The notes beneath the pieces are model-generated. The model did not search any database and had not been told where the DNA came from. It worked only from the letters and a program-made list of their open reading frames with translations. From Maritalea myrionectae DSM 19524 (GTDB lineage Bacteria > Pseudomonadota > Alphaproteobacteria > Rhizobiales > Devosiaceae), in assembly GCF_000423365.1 (NCBI RefSeq), contig NZ_AUHV01000002.1, positions 124,001-188,000 on the forward strand: a stretch of 64,000 bases of DNA, read 5' to 3'. Position 1 is the first letter of the stretch. Each line of letters starts with the position of its first letter. Position numbers and translations under genes: made by a program. Shown here in pieces: positions 8,257 through 18,596 of this stretch.

Positions 8257-9192
8257 ATGACCCAGGATGAAATCATCGATTGGCTTTTGGCGGGTGATCC
8301 GGCCATTCAATACCAAACCTACCGCGATTTGCTTGGCGAAGAACGGCCCGAAATTCGTGCGCGCATTGCAACGGAGGGGTGGGGCGCGCAGTATTTGGCG
8401 GCGCGGAAGCCCGACGGGGTGTGGGGCGATCGCTTCTATCAACCCAAATGGATCAGCTCGCATTATACGCTGCTGGATCTGAAATTGTTGAATATTGCCC
8501 CCGATCATGACCCTATCCGCGATAGCATCCGCAAGATTTTTGCTGAGCAAAAGGCCGATGATGGCGGGATTCGGTGCGGGTATTCCCACCCCCGCAGTGA
8601 TGTTTGCGTCAACGGCATGGTGCTGAACTATGCCAGCTATTTTGGCACCCCTGCCCCTGATGTGGCATCAATCATCGACTTTTTGCTCGGCCAACACATG
8701 CAAGATGGCGGTTTTAACTGTATGTCTAACCGTTCGGGCGCGCATCACAGCTCGTTGCATTCCACCATCTCTGTGCTGGAAGGCATCCACGAATATTTGC
8801 GCAATGGCTACACCTATCGCGCCGACGAATTAAAGGCCTGCGCAGCTGCGGCACGCGAGTTCATTTTGCTGCACCGTTTCTATAAGTCGGACCATACGGG
8901 TGAGATTATTCGCAAAGACTTCTTGCAACTCAGCTTTCCACCGCGCTGGTACTACAATATTTTGCGGGCCCTCGATTATTTTCAGGCGGCGCAGATCCCA
9001 TGGGATGATCGAATGCAAGATGCAATAGATGTCTTGCGCACCAAGCGGCGAAAGGATGGCCGCTGGCGCACCGAGGCTGCGCGCGCGGGACAAGTACATT
9101 TCAAAATGGAAAAAGGCCGCCAACCCAGCCGCTGGACCACTTTGATGGCGTTGCGGGTTCTTCACGCCTATGGGCAACAGGACGGCAAATGA
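8257..9192 (+). CDS. Terpenoid-cyclase/prenyltransferase-fold (alpha-alpha toroid) protein
   Basis: A 311-residue soluble protein with no signal peptide. It has repeated Q/D-G-G segments of the kind that build alpha-alpha barrels: ADDGGIRCGYSHPRSDVCVNG (about 97-117) and MQDGGFNCMSNRSGAHHSSL (about 149-168), then a helical repeat ending RRKDGRWRTEAARAG. These resemble squalene-hopene cyclase and prenyltransferase beta-subunit repeats, but it is half the cyclase length and I do not see the catalytic DXDD motif, so cyclase activity is not claimed. The cysteine/histidine-rich middle could bind a metal. It stands alone between a helicase and a minus-strand membrane gene. Function is unknown. Confidence 0.65.
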   Translation: MTQDEIIDWLLAGDPAIQYQTYRDLLGEERPEIRARIATEGWGAQYLAARKPDGVWGDRFYQPKWISSHYTLLDLKLLNIAPDHDPIRDSIRKIFAEQKADDGGIRCGYSHPRSDVCVNGMVLNYASYFGTPAPDVASIIDFLLGQHMQDGGFNCMSNRSGAHHSSLHSTISVLEGIHEYLRNGYTYRADELKACAAAAREFILLHRFYKSDHTGEIIRKDFLQLSFPPRWYYNILRALDYFQAAQIPWDDRMQDAIDVLRTKRRKDGRWRTEAARAGQVHFKMEKGRQPSRWTTLMALRVLHAYGQQDGK

Positions 9193-9204
9193 TTTGTGTG
9201 CTGA

Positions 9205-9585
9205 TCACGTGAGGCGCAAATAGGAACGTGCTTTGTTGAGCAGTTTCAGCATTAGAAAAGACAAGATGTAGGAACTGACGACCACCGCCATGAACTTTTT
9301 CGCATCTGTGCTCGGCCAAAGATAAATCATCACTGCGCCGTGCCCGACCAGCATCGCGATAAGTGCAATTTTGACATGGCGAAATGTCGAAATAAGCAGG
9401 CCGAGCGCCGTTATCGCGGCAAACAGCTGGTGCGTATAGTGAAGTGTAATGCCAAACCCTACGCCTCGCGATGTGCCAAAAACATTTATGATTGACGCGA
9501 TGATTTGGGACAATATCCCCCAGTCAATAGCCGCAAGCAATACAATCAAAAATGCGCTGAGAAGAATATTTTTCGACGTTGCCAT
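9205..9585 (-). CDS. Hypothetical four-helix membrane protein
   Basis: A 126-residue protein I do not recognise. It has about four membrane helices (roughly 8-30, 45-62, 66-82 and 88-112) and a basic C-terminus (KLLNKARSYLRLT). The start is set at the ATG at 9585; a longer frame reaching 9723 would run over the end of the HD-GYP gene and adds a non-family basic stretch. It follows the HD-GYP gene by 47 bases on the same strand and could be cotranscribed with it. No function can be given. Confidence 0.6.
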   Translation of the reverse strand: MATSKNILLSAFLIVLLAAIDWGILSQIIASIINVFGTSRGVGFGITLHYTHQLFAAITALGLLISTFRHVKIALIAMLVGHGAVMIYLWPSTDAKKFMAVVVSSYILSFLMLKLLNKARSYLRLT

Positions 9586-9632
9586 AAGTGCGATTTTCAA
9601 ACTTCTCTTAGAAGACGTCGAATATTCAGACG

Positions 9633-11030
9633 CTATACGGCCGCTTTCAGCTCGCCTGCATGGTTTTCTATCGTCGGCAATTGGTCGAATTTGGCAATCG
9701 CTGCGCAAAGGGCGGTGAAGCAATTGCGGTCAATGGCGTCATCCACCATTTCGCGCATAATGCCGAGTGCTTTTTCAACCGGCATGGCCGCGCGGTAAGG
9801 TCGATCCGCGGTCAAGGCGTCGAAAATGTCGGCAACGGTCACGATGCGCGTGTCCATATCGATCTGATCGCCCTTAAGACCGTTGGGATAGCCTTTGCCA
9901 TCCAAACGTTCATGGTGACCGCCAGCGACAGGTGCGATGTCGCCAAAAGCTTTGATGTTGGCCAATATCTCCATGGAAAAAACGGGGTGCTTTTTGATTT
10001 CTTTGAACTCATCCTCATCCAGCCGCCCTGGCTTATCGAGCACGGAGTTGGACACACCCAGCTTGCCAATATCGTGCAACAGGGCCGCACGGCGCAACCA
10101 GCGGCGTTTTTCTGCTGAATAGCCCATCTGCTCGGCAATCAGATCGGCGAATAATGTCACCCGTTCGGAATGGCCCGCTGTGAAGGGGCTTTTGCTGTCG
10201 ACCACCTGCGCAAAGGCTTGAGCAATGTCGTCCAAATAGTCTTCGTCGGCGATGCGTGCGCCCTGGCCGGGCTCAAATTCATAAATGACATTTGAAAGGT
10301 CATCTCGTGCCAAGGTTTTCCAATAGGCTTGGTCATCGGCCAACGCCAAAAAAGCATCGGCCACCTTTGGATCAAACCAACTGCCGGACCGCGATTGCAC
10401 GGCATTGATCGCTTCATCACGACCGTCATTCATATAATAAACGTCAACCACTTGCCCCAGCAGTGCGATTTGCGAATAAAGCGGGATTTCCGGGCCTTTC
10501 AGCTTGTCGGGCTGTCCCCGACCATCCCAATGTTCATCAAGATTCAAAATCCCCTGCTGCACATTGTCGTTGAAGTGCATTTGCCGGGCGATTTCTGCCC
10601 CGCGCTGACACCGTGTTTCCAGCAGTTCACGGGTGATCTCGCCACCATGGCGCAGCGTGCTGACAATCGAGCGGAATCGGTCGGCCATACTGGCTTTGAC
10701 CCCCGATTGGGTGATCACAAAATTTAAGACCTGCGGCAGGCTCCCATCAACCTTTTTAAACTCTCGTTTAAAGGTCAAATCGTCGGCCAGATAGTGCGCG
10801 CAGATGCGCGCTGCATTGCTGGAACAGCCCAAGTCTTTCAGCAAAATCGTGTAATAGAGGTCGGACAATTGCGCTTGGGTCAGCCCAAGTTTTTGCCCGA
10901 CATTGATGCCGGTCCAACACGCGCGGACGCAGTGGCCAACGGGCTGACCTTCAGTGATGTCCAGCGCATGGCTGAGCGCGGAAAGCAGTTCGGCCACGCG
11001 GATTTTGGTTTTTGGCTGCGCAGGTGCCAT
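9633..11030 (-). CDS. Tandem HD/HD-GYP phosphodiesterase-type protein
   Basis: A 465-residue cytosolic protein with no membrane segment. The C-terminal half (about 265-440) is an HD-GYP domain: HD at 319-320 in LLHDIGKLG, HHExxDGxGYP at 372-382, and DIFDALTADRPYR. These residues bind metals and predict cyclic di-GMP (or cGAMP) hydrolysis to GMP. The N-terminal half (about 25-235) looks like an older copy of the same fold in which the HD pair is K-D (LLKDLGCSS, about 64-72) and the later motif is LDEHWDGRGQPD (about 164-175), so it is probably regulatory. It lies 75 bases after the RsmB-like gene and its own promoter is likely. Confidence 0.88.
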   Translation of the reverse strand: MAPAQPKTKIRVAELLSALSHALDITEGQPVGHCVRACWTGINVGQKLGLTQAQLSDLYYTILLKDLGCSSNAARICAHYLADDLTFKREFKKVDGSLPQVLNFVITQSGVKASMADRFRSIVSTLRHGGEITRELLETRCQRGAEIARQMHFNDNVQQGILNLDEHWDGRGQPDKLKGPEIPLYSQIALLGQVVDVYYMNDGRDEAINAVQSRSGSWFDPKVADAFLALADDQAYWKTLARDDLSNVIYEFEPGQGARIADEDYLDDIAQAFAQVVDSKSPFTAGHSERVTLFADLIAEQMGYSAEKRRWLRRAALLHDIGKLGVSNSVLDKPGRLDEDEFKEIKKHPVFSMEILANIKAFGDIAPVAGGHHERLDGKGYPNGLKGDQIDMDTRIVTVADIFDALTADRPYRAAMPVEKALGIMREMVDDAIDRNCFTALCAAIAKFDQLPTIENHAGELKAAV

Positions 11031-11105
11031 CTTCGCCTCTGACGAAAGGGATTTTCGCCAAGTTAGGCTGTTTGCTTTAACGTTCCACTAAAGCAGGCAA
11101 TAATT

Positions 11106-12401
11106 TTAGGCGTTACGCTGCATCACGGCGAAGTAAAATCCATCCGTGCCGGTTGTGCCGGGCGTCAGGGTAATGGATTTGAGGTCTGATGACCAAGGTT
11201 GCGGCTTATCAAAGCCAAACAAATCCTGCCAAACCTCCCCTGCCGACACCAGTTCAAAGCTTGGATTTTCATCCAGAAACGCATAAATCTGGCCCTCATT
11301 TTCCTCTGGGAAAACGGAACAGGTGATGTAAACCAAAAAGCCGCCAACTTTGACAAAGGAAATGGCTTGCGAAAGCACTTCTTCTTGCTCTTGCAGGCGC
11401 ACATCGAGTTGTTCGCGGCTTAGGCGCCATTTGGCGTCGGGACGGCGGCGCCAGGTGCCGGATCCGGTGCACGGCGCATCAACCACAACTTTATCCATGC
11501 TGTCGAGCAGGTCGTCCAGCGAACCATCTTCGGGCTGGCGCACTTGAATATTGCGTGTGCCCGCGCGCTTGATGCGCTCAAAAATGGCCGACAGGCGCTT
11601 GCGGTCGCTGTCATAAGCAAAGATTTGGCCCTTGTTTTCCATCGCAGCAGACATGGCGAGGCTTTTGCCTCCCGCGCCGGCGCATAGGTCAAGCACCTTT
11701 TCCCCCGGACGGGCAAAGATGAGATCGGAAACGATCTGACTGCCTTCGTCCTGAATTTCATACCAGCCTTTTTGAAAGCCTTCTTCTGCCTGCACATTCG
11801 GCGTGCGCGAGTCGCGCGTGCCCGCGGGCATACGAACACCGCTTAAGGCGGTTTCAGTGGCCACCGGCTTGACGCGTTTTAAGGCTTTGAGCACCTTGTC
11901 GCGGTTCGATTTGAGCGTATTCACCCGCAAATCAACTGGCGGACGACTGGCCAGGGCAACGCCCTCATCAACCCATTCCTCATCAAAATTGCGCTCAAAC
12001 GAATTTTGGCACCATTCGGGAATGTCCGCCTGCACGTGCAGTGGCGCATCGGCCAGCGGATTGGCGCGCGTCAGCATCGCGGCCTCTTTTTCGCTCACAG
12101 GTTCGGGCGCAAACTTATCGCCCTCAAATTGAGCGTTGAGGCTTTCGGGCGTTTCGCCCCACTCGCGCACCAAGGTCGCCAGCGCCAAATGCCGCCCGGT
12201 GTTGCCACCCGCAATATGGGCATTGCTCAGTTTTTTGCGCAGGGCATCATACACAATGTTGCCAATGGCGGCGCGGTCGCCCGACCCGGCAAAGCGATGC
12301 GACAAGCCCCAATCTTTCAGGGCATCGGCCACAGGCCGCTTGCGCTGTTCAATATCATTGAGCACTTCAATCGCTGCACTTAATCTGCCCGGTAAACGCA
12401 T
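11106..12401 (-). CDS. RsmB-like rRNA (cytosine-5) methyltransferase, NOL1/NOP2/Sun family
   Basis: A 431-residue SAM-dependent enzyme. The N-terminal NusB-like helical part (1-130) is followed by the Rossmann domain: SAM loop LDLCAGAGGKS (237-247), the first catalytic cysteine C311 in DAPCTGSGTWRRRPD, and the nucleophile C361 in ITCSVFPEENEG. Both cysteines needed for C5 methylation are present. It probably methylates 16S rRNA C967, but could act on another rRNA or tRNA site. It is the third gene after guaB and the MAPEG gene, separated by seven bases, so cotranscribed. Confidence 0.9.
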   Translation of the reverse strand: MRLPGRLSAAIEVLNDIEQRKRPVADALKDWGLSHRFAGSGDRAAIGNIVYDALRKKLSNAHIAGGNTGRHLALATLVREWGETPESLNAQFEGDKFAPEPVSEKEAAMLTRANPLADAPLHVQADIPEWCQNSFERNFDEEWVDEGVALASRPPVDLRVNTLKSNRDKVLKALKRVKPVATETALSGVRMPAGTRDSRTPNVQAEEGFQKGWYEIQDEGSQIVSDLIFARPGEKVLDLCAGAGGKSLAMSAAMENKGQIFAYDSDRKRLSAIFERIKRAGTRNIQVRQPEDGSLDDLLDSMDKVVVDAPCTGSGTWRRRPDAKWRLSREQLDVRLQEQEEVLSQAISFVKVGGFLVYITCSVFPEENEGQIYAFLDENPSFELVSAGEVWQDLFGFDKPQPWSSDLKSITLTPGTTGTDGFYFAVMQRNA

Positions 12402-12408
12402 TCTCGCC

Positions 12409-12836
12409 TCACAAAACCCAAATTAGCTCAATCACGAGGTCAATCCAGCCGATGGTCAACAAGGAAAGGCCCGCAAAATAAGCGTAGAACCGGCGATATA
12501 CACGGTTTGTGGTGCAATGGATATAGGCATGCACATATCGCGTGATCACAAAGCCAATCGCACACAGCAAAAAGATGCCCGGCACAAACCGCACCGCAAG
12601 GCAAATCGCCACGCCGGCATAAAACAGCACCGGCAATTGGAATTGGTTGTTGAAATTATTGGCCACCTGTTGCGACTGTTCCGGCCAATTGCCGTCATTC
12701 AGCGCGATGTCCGCCACTTTCACTTCGCCCGATTGCACCAAGGGCAGCCGCAGCCGCCCCAGGTAAAATAGAACCCCAAGCGTTAGAGCCACTTGTGCAA
12801 AGGTGGTCAGCAAAAGCAGCTTTTCAAAACCTGTCA

Positions 12837-12837
<1 letters not shown>
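12409..12837 (-). CDS. MAPEG family membrane protein
   Basis: A 142-residue protein with four predicted helices (about 5-26, 66-84, 87-105 and 118-140). The middle has the MAPEG-like segment NNFNNQFQLPVLFYAGVAIC (about 60-79) and RYVHAYIHCTTNRVYRRF, typical of bacterial MAPEG relatives. Eukaryotic MAPEG enzymes use glutathione on membrane lipids; bacterial ones are mostly uncharacterised. Its ATG overlaps the guaB stop by one base (TAATG), so translation is coupled to guaB. The guaB-MAPEG-RsmB order recurs, as I recall, in other Hyphomicrobiales. Confidence 0.85.
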
Positions 12838-14654
<1,817 letters not shown>

Positions 14655-15197
14655 ATGTCTTTATTTAAAACATCAATTCTGATCACCACATCAACTTTGC
14701 TGATGAGCGGCGCGGCACTTGCAGCCGATCCGGTTGAGTATCCACCATTGCCTGAAGAATATGAATCAAACGGCTTTGATTGGGATGGGTTCTATGCTGG
14801 TATTGGTTTAAGCGGAAGTTCACTGAGCAACGATACCAACACAGTTAATCGGGCTTATGTTGATGCTATTATTGGTTTTAATGCCACTTACAATGATTTC
14901 CTTGTTGGTGTCGAGGGCTGGGCAAATGTCCATGACGCTATCAATATTGCCGACTACGGTTATGGCATCGGCGTCGAAGGCCGAATGGGTTATCTAGTGA
15001 CTGATAGTGTGCTTGTATACGGCGGAATTGGCCAATATCTTTTTGACGGCGGCGCACTATATTCAACAGCGGGTATTGGCACAGAGTTTGCCATTTCTGA
15101 CGAAATGTCCTTGGATCTCGAATACAAATATTGGTATACACAAGCAAATGATTATTCCGGCCACAGTTTAGGCGCTTCTGCCCTCTGGCACTTCTAA
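14655..15197 (+). CDS. Small outer membrane beta-barrel protein
   Basis: A 180-residue protein. A 23-residue signal peptide ends at AALA-ADPVEY. The rest has alternating polar and aromatic strands (DWDGFYAGIGLSGSS, VYGGIGQYLF, LDLEYKYWYTQAND) and ends in a C-terminal phenylalanine (ALWHF), the signal for outer membrane assembly. The FYAGIGLSG start strand is the pattern of the Omp25/Omp31-like eight-stranded barrels of Hyphomicrobiales, but it is shorter than usual (about 200-240). It has a strong ribosome site and a strong terminator, which suggest an abundant protein. No enzyme function is implied. Confidence 0.8.
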   Translation: MSLFKTSILITTSTLLMSGAALAADPVEYPPLPEEYESNGFDWDGFYAGIGLSGSSLSNDTNTVNRAYVDAIIGFNATYNDFLVGVEGWANVHDAINIADYGYGIGVEGRMGYLVTDSVLVYGGIGQYLFDGGALYSTAGIGTEFAISDEMSLDLEYKYWYTQANDYSGHSLGASALWHF

Positions 15198-15220
15198 TCT
15201 ACGCTACAGCAGCATTTTTT

Positions 15221-15251
15221 AAATCCCCGGCCGTTGGTCGGGGATTTTTTG
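15221..15251 (+). terminator. Rho-independent terminator of the barrel gene
   Basis: AAATCCCCG (15221-15229) pairs with CGGGGATTT (15239-15247), loop nine bases, followed by TTTG. It begins 23 bases after the stop codon. Confidence 0.85.
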
Positions 15252-15867
15252 TTTGTAAAATTAGACGTAGATTGAAATTCCAACTTTAAATTCGGTTCTC
15301 CTTTGGTCATTGCTCGGCTTGATTTCGGCGTCCAAATTACGCCCGATCACTGCACAACAGATAAGGCCAAACGCCAACAATTTCTAAACCTTGAGTTGTG
15401 ATTCTCAATCATTGGTCCATTTCCGCATGCAAGAAACCTCAGGCTAAATATCTTTTATTAAACAACAAAACTGAGCAGAGCCAGCTCATCTAGAGCCACA
15501 TATTGTACTTCCATCAAGAAAACTTATCCCCGCCCCTCTGGACCATGATAAAATCAAACTCATCTCCTGCCCCAAGCGGATTGTTGACGGATGATCGGGG
15601 TATATGCGGCCAGCTGGCCGCGCGAAGGGAGAGACGGTGGGTTTGCCGGACGCGGTGGCCGCGCCGCCATGTTGGTTTTTCCCGACACCGAGGGCGTTCT
15701 TCTTAGGATGGGGATATTGGGTCAGCACCCCGAACCAGATTGGCTTAGCGAAAAATGCCGTTGGCGCGAGATGGGAATAGGCTCAATTTCTAGCGCAACA
15801 TTGCGAGTTTTGCACCATCTCGTGCCCCGCAAACTGACGGATATTGTCCGGCAGCCTAAAGTGCTGC
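15252..15867. other. 616-base gene-poor region with a GC-rich island
   Basis: No convincing gene. The left part (15252-15570) is AT-rich. A GC-rich island (about 15585-15740) holds the perfect 16-base palindrome GCGGCCAGCTGGCCGC (15607-15622). Open frames cross it on both strands (15486-15728 minus; 15591-15953 plus) but neither has a good ribosome site and both lack a recognisable domain. It could be a decayed gene, a dispersed repeat or an unknown RNA. The last part overlaps the end of the GFA gene. Confidence 0.45.
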
Positions 15868-16281
15868 CTATTCGTTTTGATAGGAGCCGAATGCATGGGG
15901 ATGCTGTTTGCCATTGTCGCCAATTTCATCCCACGCCGCGCGGGACGCGGTGAAAATATGGTGCGCGACGCGCAGATTTTCACCGCCTTCGGTGATCAGG
16001 CCGACGGGCACATAGAGTTTCGTGTCATCGTTCCGGCCGGGCAAGGTGGAGCCGCAAATTTGGCAGAACCAGCCTTCCCAATCCGCATCGGGCTTTTTCC
16101 AATATTGGATATGCTCCTGCCCCCGCAGCCAGGAAAATTCCTCATTCATGGCGAGCACAAGCGCCATGCCATTATTGCCTGTCGCCTTGCGGCAAATCGA
16201 GCAATGGCAAATAATAACGTCTTGAATGGGCTTATGAATTTCAAACGCCACCGCGCCGCAATTGCATTCACCTTTGGCCAT
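15868..16281 (-). CDS. GFA family protein (CENP-V/Gfa-like zinc protein)
   Basis: A 137-residue protein of the Gfa family (formaldehyde-activating enzyme-like). It has the zinc ligands C7-x-C9 in GECNCGAVAFEI, CHCSICRKATG (about 25-35) and CQICGSTLPG (about 73-82), the full set of cysteines for structural and catalytic zinc. The founding member adds glutathione to formaldehyde, but most members have unknown substrates. It stands alone between the gene-poor region and a plus-strand MFS pump; a second GFA gene is at 38074. The substrate is unknown. Confidence 0.85.
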   Translation of the reverse strand: MAKGECNCGAVAFEIHKPIQDVIICHCSICRKATGNNGMALVLAMNEEFSWLRGQEHIQYWKKPDADWEGWFCQICGSTLPGRNDDTKLYVPVGLITEGGENLRVAHHIFTASRAAWDEIGDNGKQHPHAFGSYQNE

Positions 16282-16437
16282 AAATCTCTCCCTGAGCTTT
16301 TCTCACTATAAGATGGTGCACATGAATTTCAACGGGATTGGCCAATGCCTAAACACGTAAAATAAGTCATCCGGGGTGACAGGAAGAAATAAGACCGATA
16401 GACTGGTTGGACCACTGAATCAAAAAGCAACAATCGT

Positions 16438-17835
16438 ATGTCAGATCGCATCACGCCACTTATTTTGGCGGTGGCGCTGTTTATGGAGTTGATGGATGCC
16501 ACCGTCATCGCCACAGCCCTGCCCGCCATCGCTGCCGACATTGGCACAGACCCCATTTCGCTGAAACTTGCGCTTGCCTCCTATCTGGTGGCGCTGGCGA
16601 TTTTCATTCCCATCAGCGGGTGGATGGCCGACCGTTATGGCGCGCGCAACGTGTTTCGCGGGGCGATTGTGGTGTTTATGCTAGGTTCGATTGCCTGCGC
16701 CTTCGCAGACTCCTTGTTCTCCTTTGTGGCGGCCCGGTTCCTGCAAGGTATGGGTGGCTCGATGATGACGCCGCTGTCGCGGTTGATCCTTATTCGCAAT
16801 ACGCCGAAAAAGGATCTGGTCAATGCGTGGGCGTGGCTCACCATGCCCGCCCTGTTCGGCCCGCTGGCTGGACCACCGATTGGCGGGTTTTTGACCACAT
16901 ATTTCTCCTGGCACTGGATTTTCTACATCAACATTCCCATCGGCCTGATCGGGCTTGTGTTGGTGACAAAATATATGGGCGGCACAGGTTACCGCGAGCG
17001 CCGCAAGCTGGATGTGATCGGCTTTCTGCTCACCGGCACGGCCTTCTCCGGCATCATTTTTGGTCTGTCGGTCATCTCCATGCCCGCGCTGCCGCCGTGG
17101 TTTGGGGCGTCCGTTGCCCTGCTCGGCTCGCTGTCCGGCATCGCCTATTATTTCCACGCGCGTCGCACCGAAAATGCGGTGCTGGACCTCAAAGTGTTTG
17201 AGGAGCCGATATACCGCACGTCGATCATTGCTGGCTTTATCTATCGCGTGGCGGGCGGTGCGTTTCCGTTCCTGTTCCCGCTGATGCTGCAAGTGGGCTT
17301 TGGTTATAGCCCGTTTGAGTCCGGCATGATTTCGTTTATCGGCGCCGGCGGCGCGATCTTGATGAAGTTCTTCCTCAAGCCTGCGTTGCAAGTGTTTGGA
17401 TTTAGAATCCTTTTGATCGTTGGCGTCGCCATGTCCGCATTGCTGGCAGTCACCCATGGCTTCTTCACGGCGCAAACGCCGATCTGGTTGATCATGTCGA
17501 TTCTGCTGTTTATGGGCTTCTTCCGGTCGATGTATTACACCTCATTGAACACCCTCACCTTCGCTGAAACGCCGGAAAACCAATCCGGCTCAGCCACTGT
17601 GATCAGCTCCGTGAGCATTCAGTTGGCGTTCGCGCTGGGCGTGGCCTTTGCGGCCTTGTTGCTGGATGTGTTCTCACTGATCAACGGCACTGAAGTGGGA
17701 GTGCGTGAAATGCAACTGGCGTTCTTCATTCTCGCCGCCATCACTGCTCTGGCGATGATCCCAATTTTGGGGCTGTCAAAGCAGGTTGGTGATGACGTTG
17801 CCGGGCATAAGGCCAAGGTGAAACCTTTGGCCTAG
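16438..17835 (+). CDS. MFS transporter, DHA2 (14-helix drug efflux) family
   Basis: A 465-residue inner membrane transporter. Residues 1-30 include the first helix and the D-A-T motif MELMDATVIATALPAIA. Motif A is GWMADRYGARNVFR (about 61-74), and the later AWLTMPALFGPLAGPPIGGF (about 136-155) is the antiporter motif C of DHA1/DHA2 proteins. The helix count looks like about 14, as in EmrB, though length is a bit short. It probably exports drugs or toxic metabolites with protons. No membrane fusion partner adjoins it. It ends two bases before the end of the convergent rlmE gene. Confidence 0.88.
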   Translation: MSDRITPLILAVALFMELMDATVIATALPAIAADIGTDPISLKLALASYLVALAIFIPISGWMADRYGARNVFRGAIVVFMLGSIACAFADSLFSFVAARFLQGMGGSMMTPLSRLILIRNTPKKDLVNAWAWLTMPALFGPLAGPPIGGFLTTYFSWHWIFYINIPIGLIGLVLVTKYMGGTGYRERRKLDVIGFLLTGTAFSGIIFGLSVISMPALPPWFGASVALLGSLSGIAYYFHARRTENAVLDLKVFEEPIYRTSIIAGFIYRVAGGAFPFLFPLMLQVGFGYSPFESGMISFIGAGGAILMKFFLKPALQVFGFRILLIVGVAMSALLAVTHGFFTAQTPIWLIMSILLFMGFFRSMYYTSLNTLTFAETPENQSGSATVISSVSIQLAFALGVAFAALLLDVFSLINGTEVGVREMQLAFFILAAITALAMIPILGLSKQVGDDVAGHKAKVKPLA

Positions 17836-17837
17836 CG

Positions 17838-18596
17838 TCAGCCTTTGAAGCCTTTGGCGATCAGGTAGCTTTCGGAGGAATCCTGACGCGATGCTGGGGG
17901 CTTGGCGTGGAAGGTCGATTTAAAGTGGCGCTTGAGGTGGGCGAGCAACTCGTTTTCGGTGCCGCCTTGGAAAACCTTGGCCACGAAAGCGCCGTCCGGC
18001 TTTAAGATTTGGATGGCGAAATCAGATGCCAGCTCCACCAGCGCCATAATGCGCAAATGGTCTGTGGCTTTGTGGCCGGTGGTCGGCGCCGCCATATCGG
18101 AAAGCACCAGATCAACTTTGTGGCCGCCCAGCGCATCGATCAGCATGTCGGGCGCGTCGTCATCGTTAAAATCTTTCTGGAGGAAGATGACACCGGGCAT
18201 GGGTTCCATTTCCAAATAGTCGATGCCCACGATTTTGGGATCATCGGCGTCCGCGCCCATAATCTCTGTGGCCACTTCGCACCAGCCGCCGGGCGCACAA
18301 CCAAGGTCCACCACCCGCATGCCGGGGCGCAAAATATTGTGCTTTTCGTTCAGCTCAATCAGCTTATACGCAGCACGAGAGCGTCGCCCCTCTTTATTGG
18401 CGCGCAGCACGTAGGGATCATTCAGTTGGCGTTGCAGCCAGAGCGTTGATGAAATCTTGCGGCCCTTGGCCGTTTTCACCCGCGTCTTCAACCCGCGATC
18501 GGAGGCTTTCGAATTTGCTTTACCTGCTGCTTTCGCAATGGCCTTGCCACGGGCTTTCTTGCCGCCACCGCCGACTTTACTTGGCTTCTTGCTCAT
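17838..18596 (-). CDS. rlmE: 23S rRNA (uridine-2'-O-)-methyltransferase RlmE
   Basis: A 252-residue FtsJ-type methyltransferase that modifies U2552 in the A loop of 23S rRNA. The fold is [13 protein letters not shown] (catalytic lysine), the SAM loop [26 protein letters not shown] (catalytic aspartate), [15 protein letters not shown] (second lysine) and [11 protein letters not shown] (glutamate), so the K-D-K-E set is complete. The first 50 residues are a lysine-, alanine- and glycine-rich extension absent from E. coli RlmE but usual in alphaproteobacteria. The ATG at 18596 overlaps the stop of the upstream phosphatase gene (ATGA), so the two are translationally coupled. Confidence 0.95.
   Translation of the reverse strand: MSKKPSKVGGGGKKARGKAIAKAAGKANSKASDRGLKTRVKTAKGRKISSTLWLQRQLNDPYVLRANKEGRRSRAAYKLIELNEKHNILRPGMRVVDLGCAPGGWCEVATEIMGADADDPKIVGIDYLEMEPMPGVIFLQKDFNDDDAPDMLIDALGGHKVDLVLSDMAAPTTGHKATDHLRIMALVELASDFAIQILKPDGAFVAKVFQGGTENELLAHLKRHFKSTFHAKPPASRQDSSESYLIAKGFKG

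Noticed and set aside
9586-9723. A longer form of the 9205 membrane protein
   Set aside because: It would run 90 bases into the HD-GYP gene and adds a basic stretch. The ATG at 9585 directly precedes the first membrane helix.
10329-10727. A 132-codon plus-strand frame inside the HD-GYP gene
   Set aside because: It is a shadow; the HD-GYP gene has all its metal residues on the minus strand.
15486-15953. Open frames on both strands in the gene-poor gap as real genes
   Set aside because: None has a ribosome site or a recognised domain, and they conflict with each other. Kept as an unexplained region.
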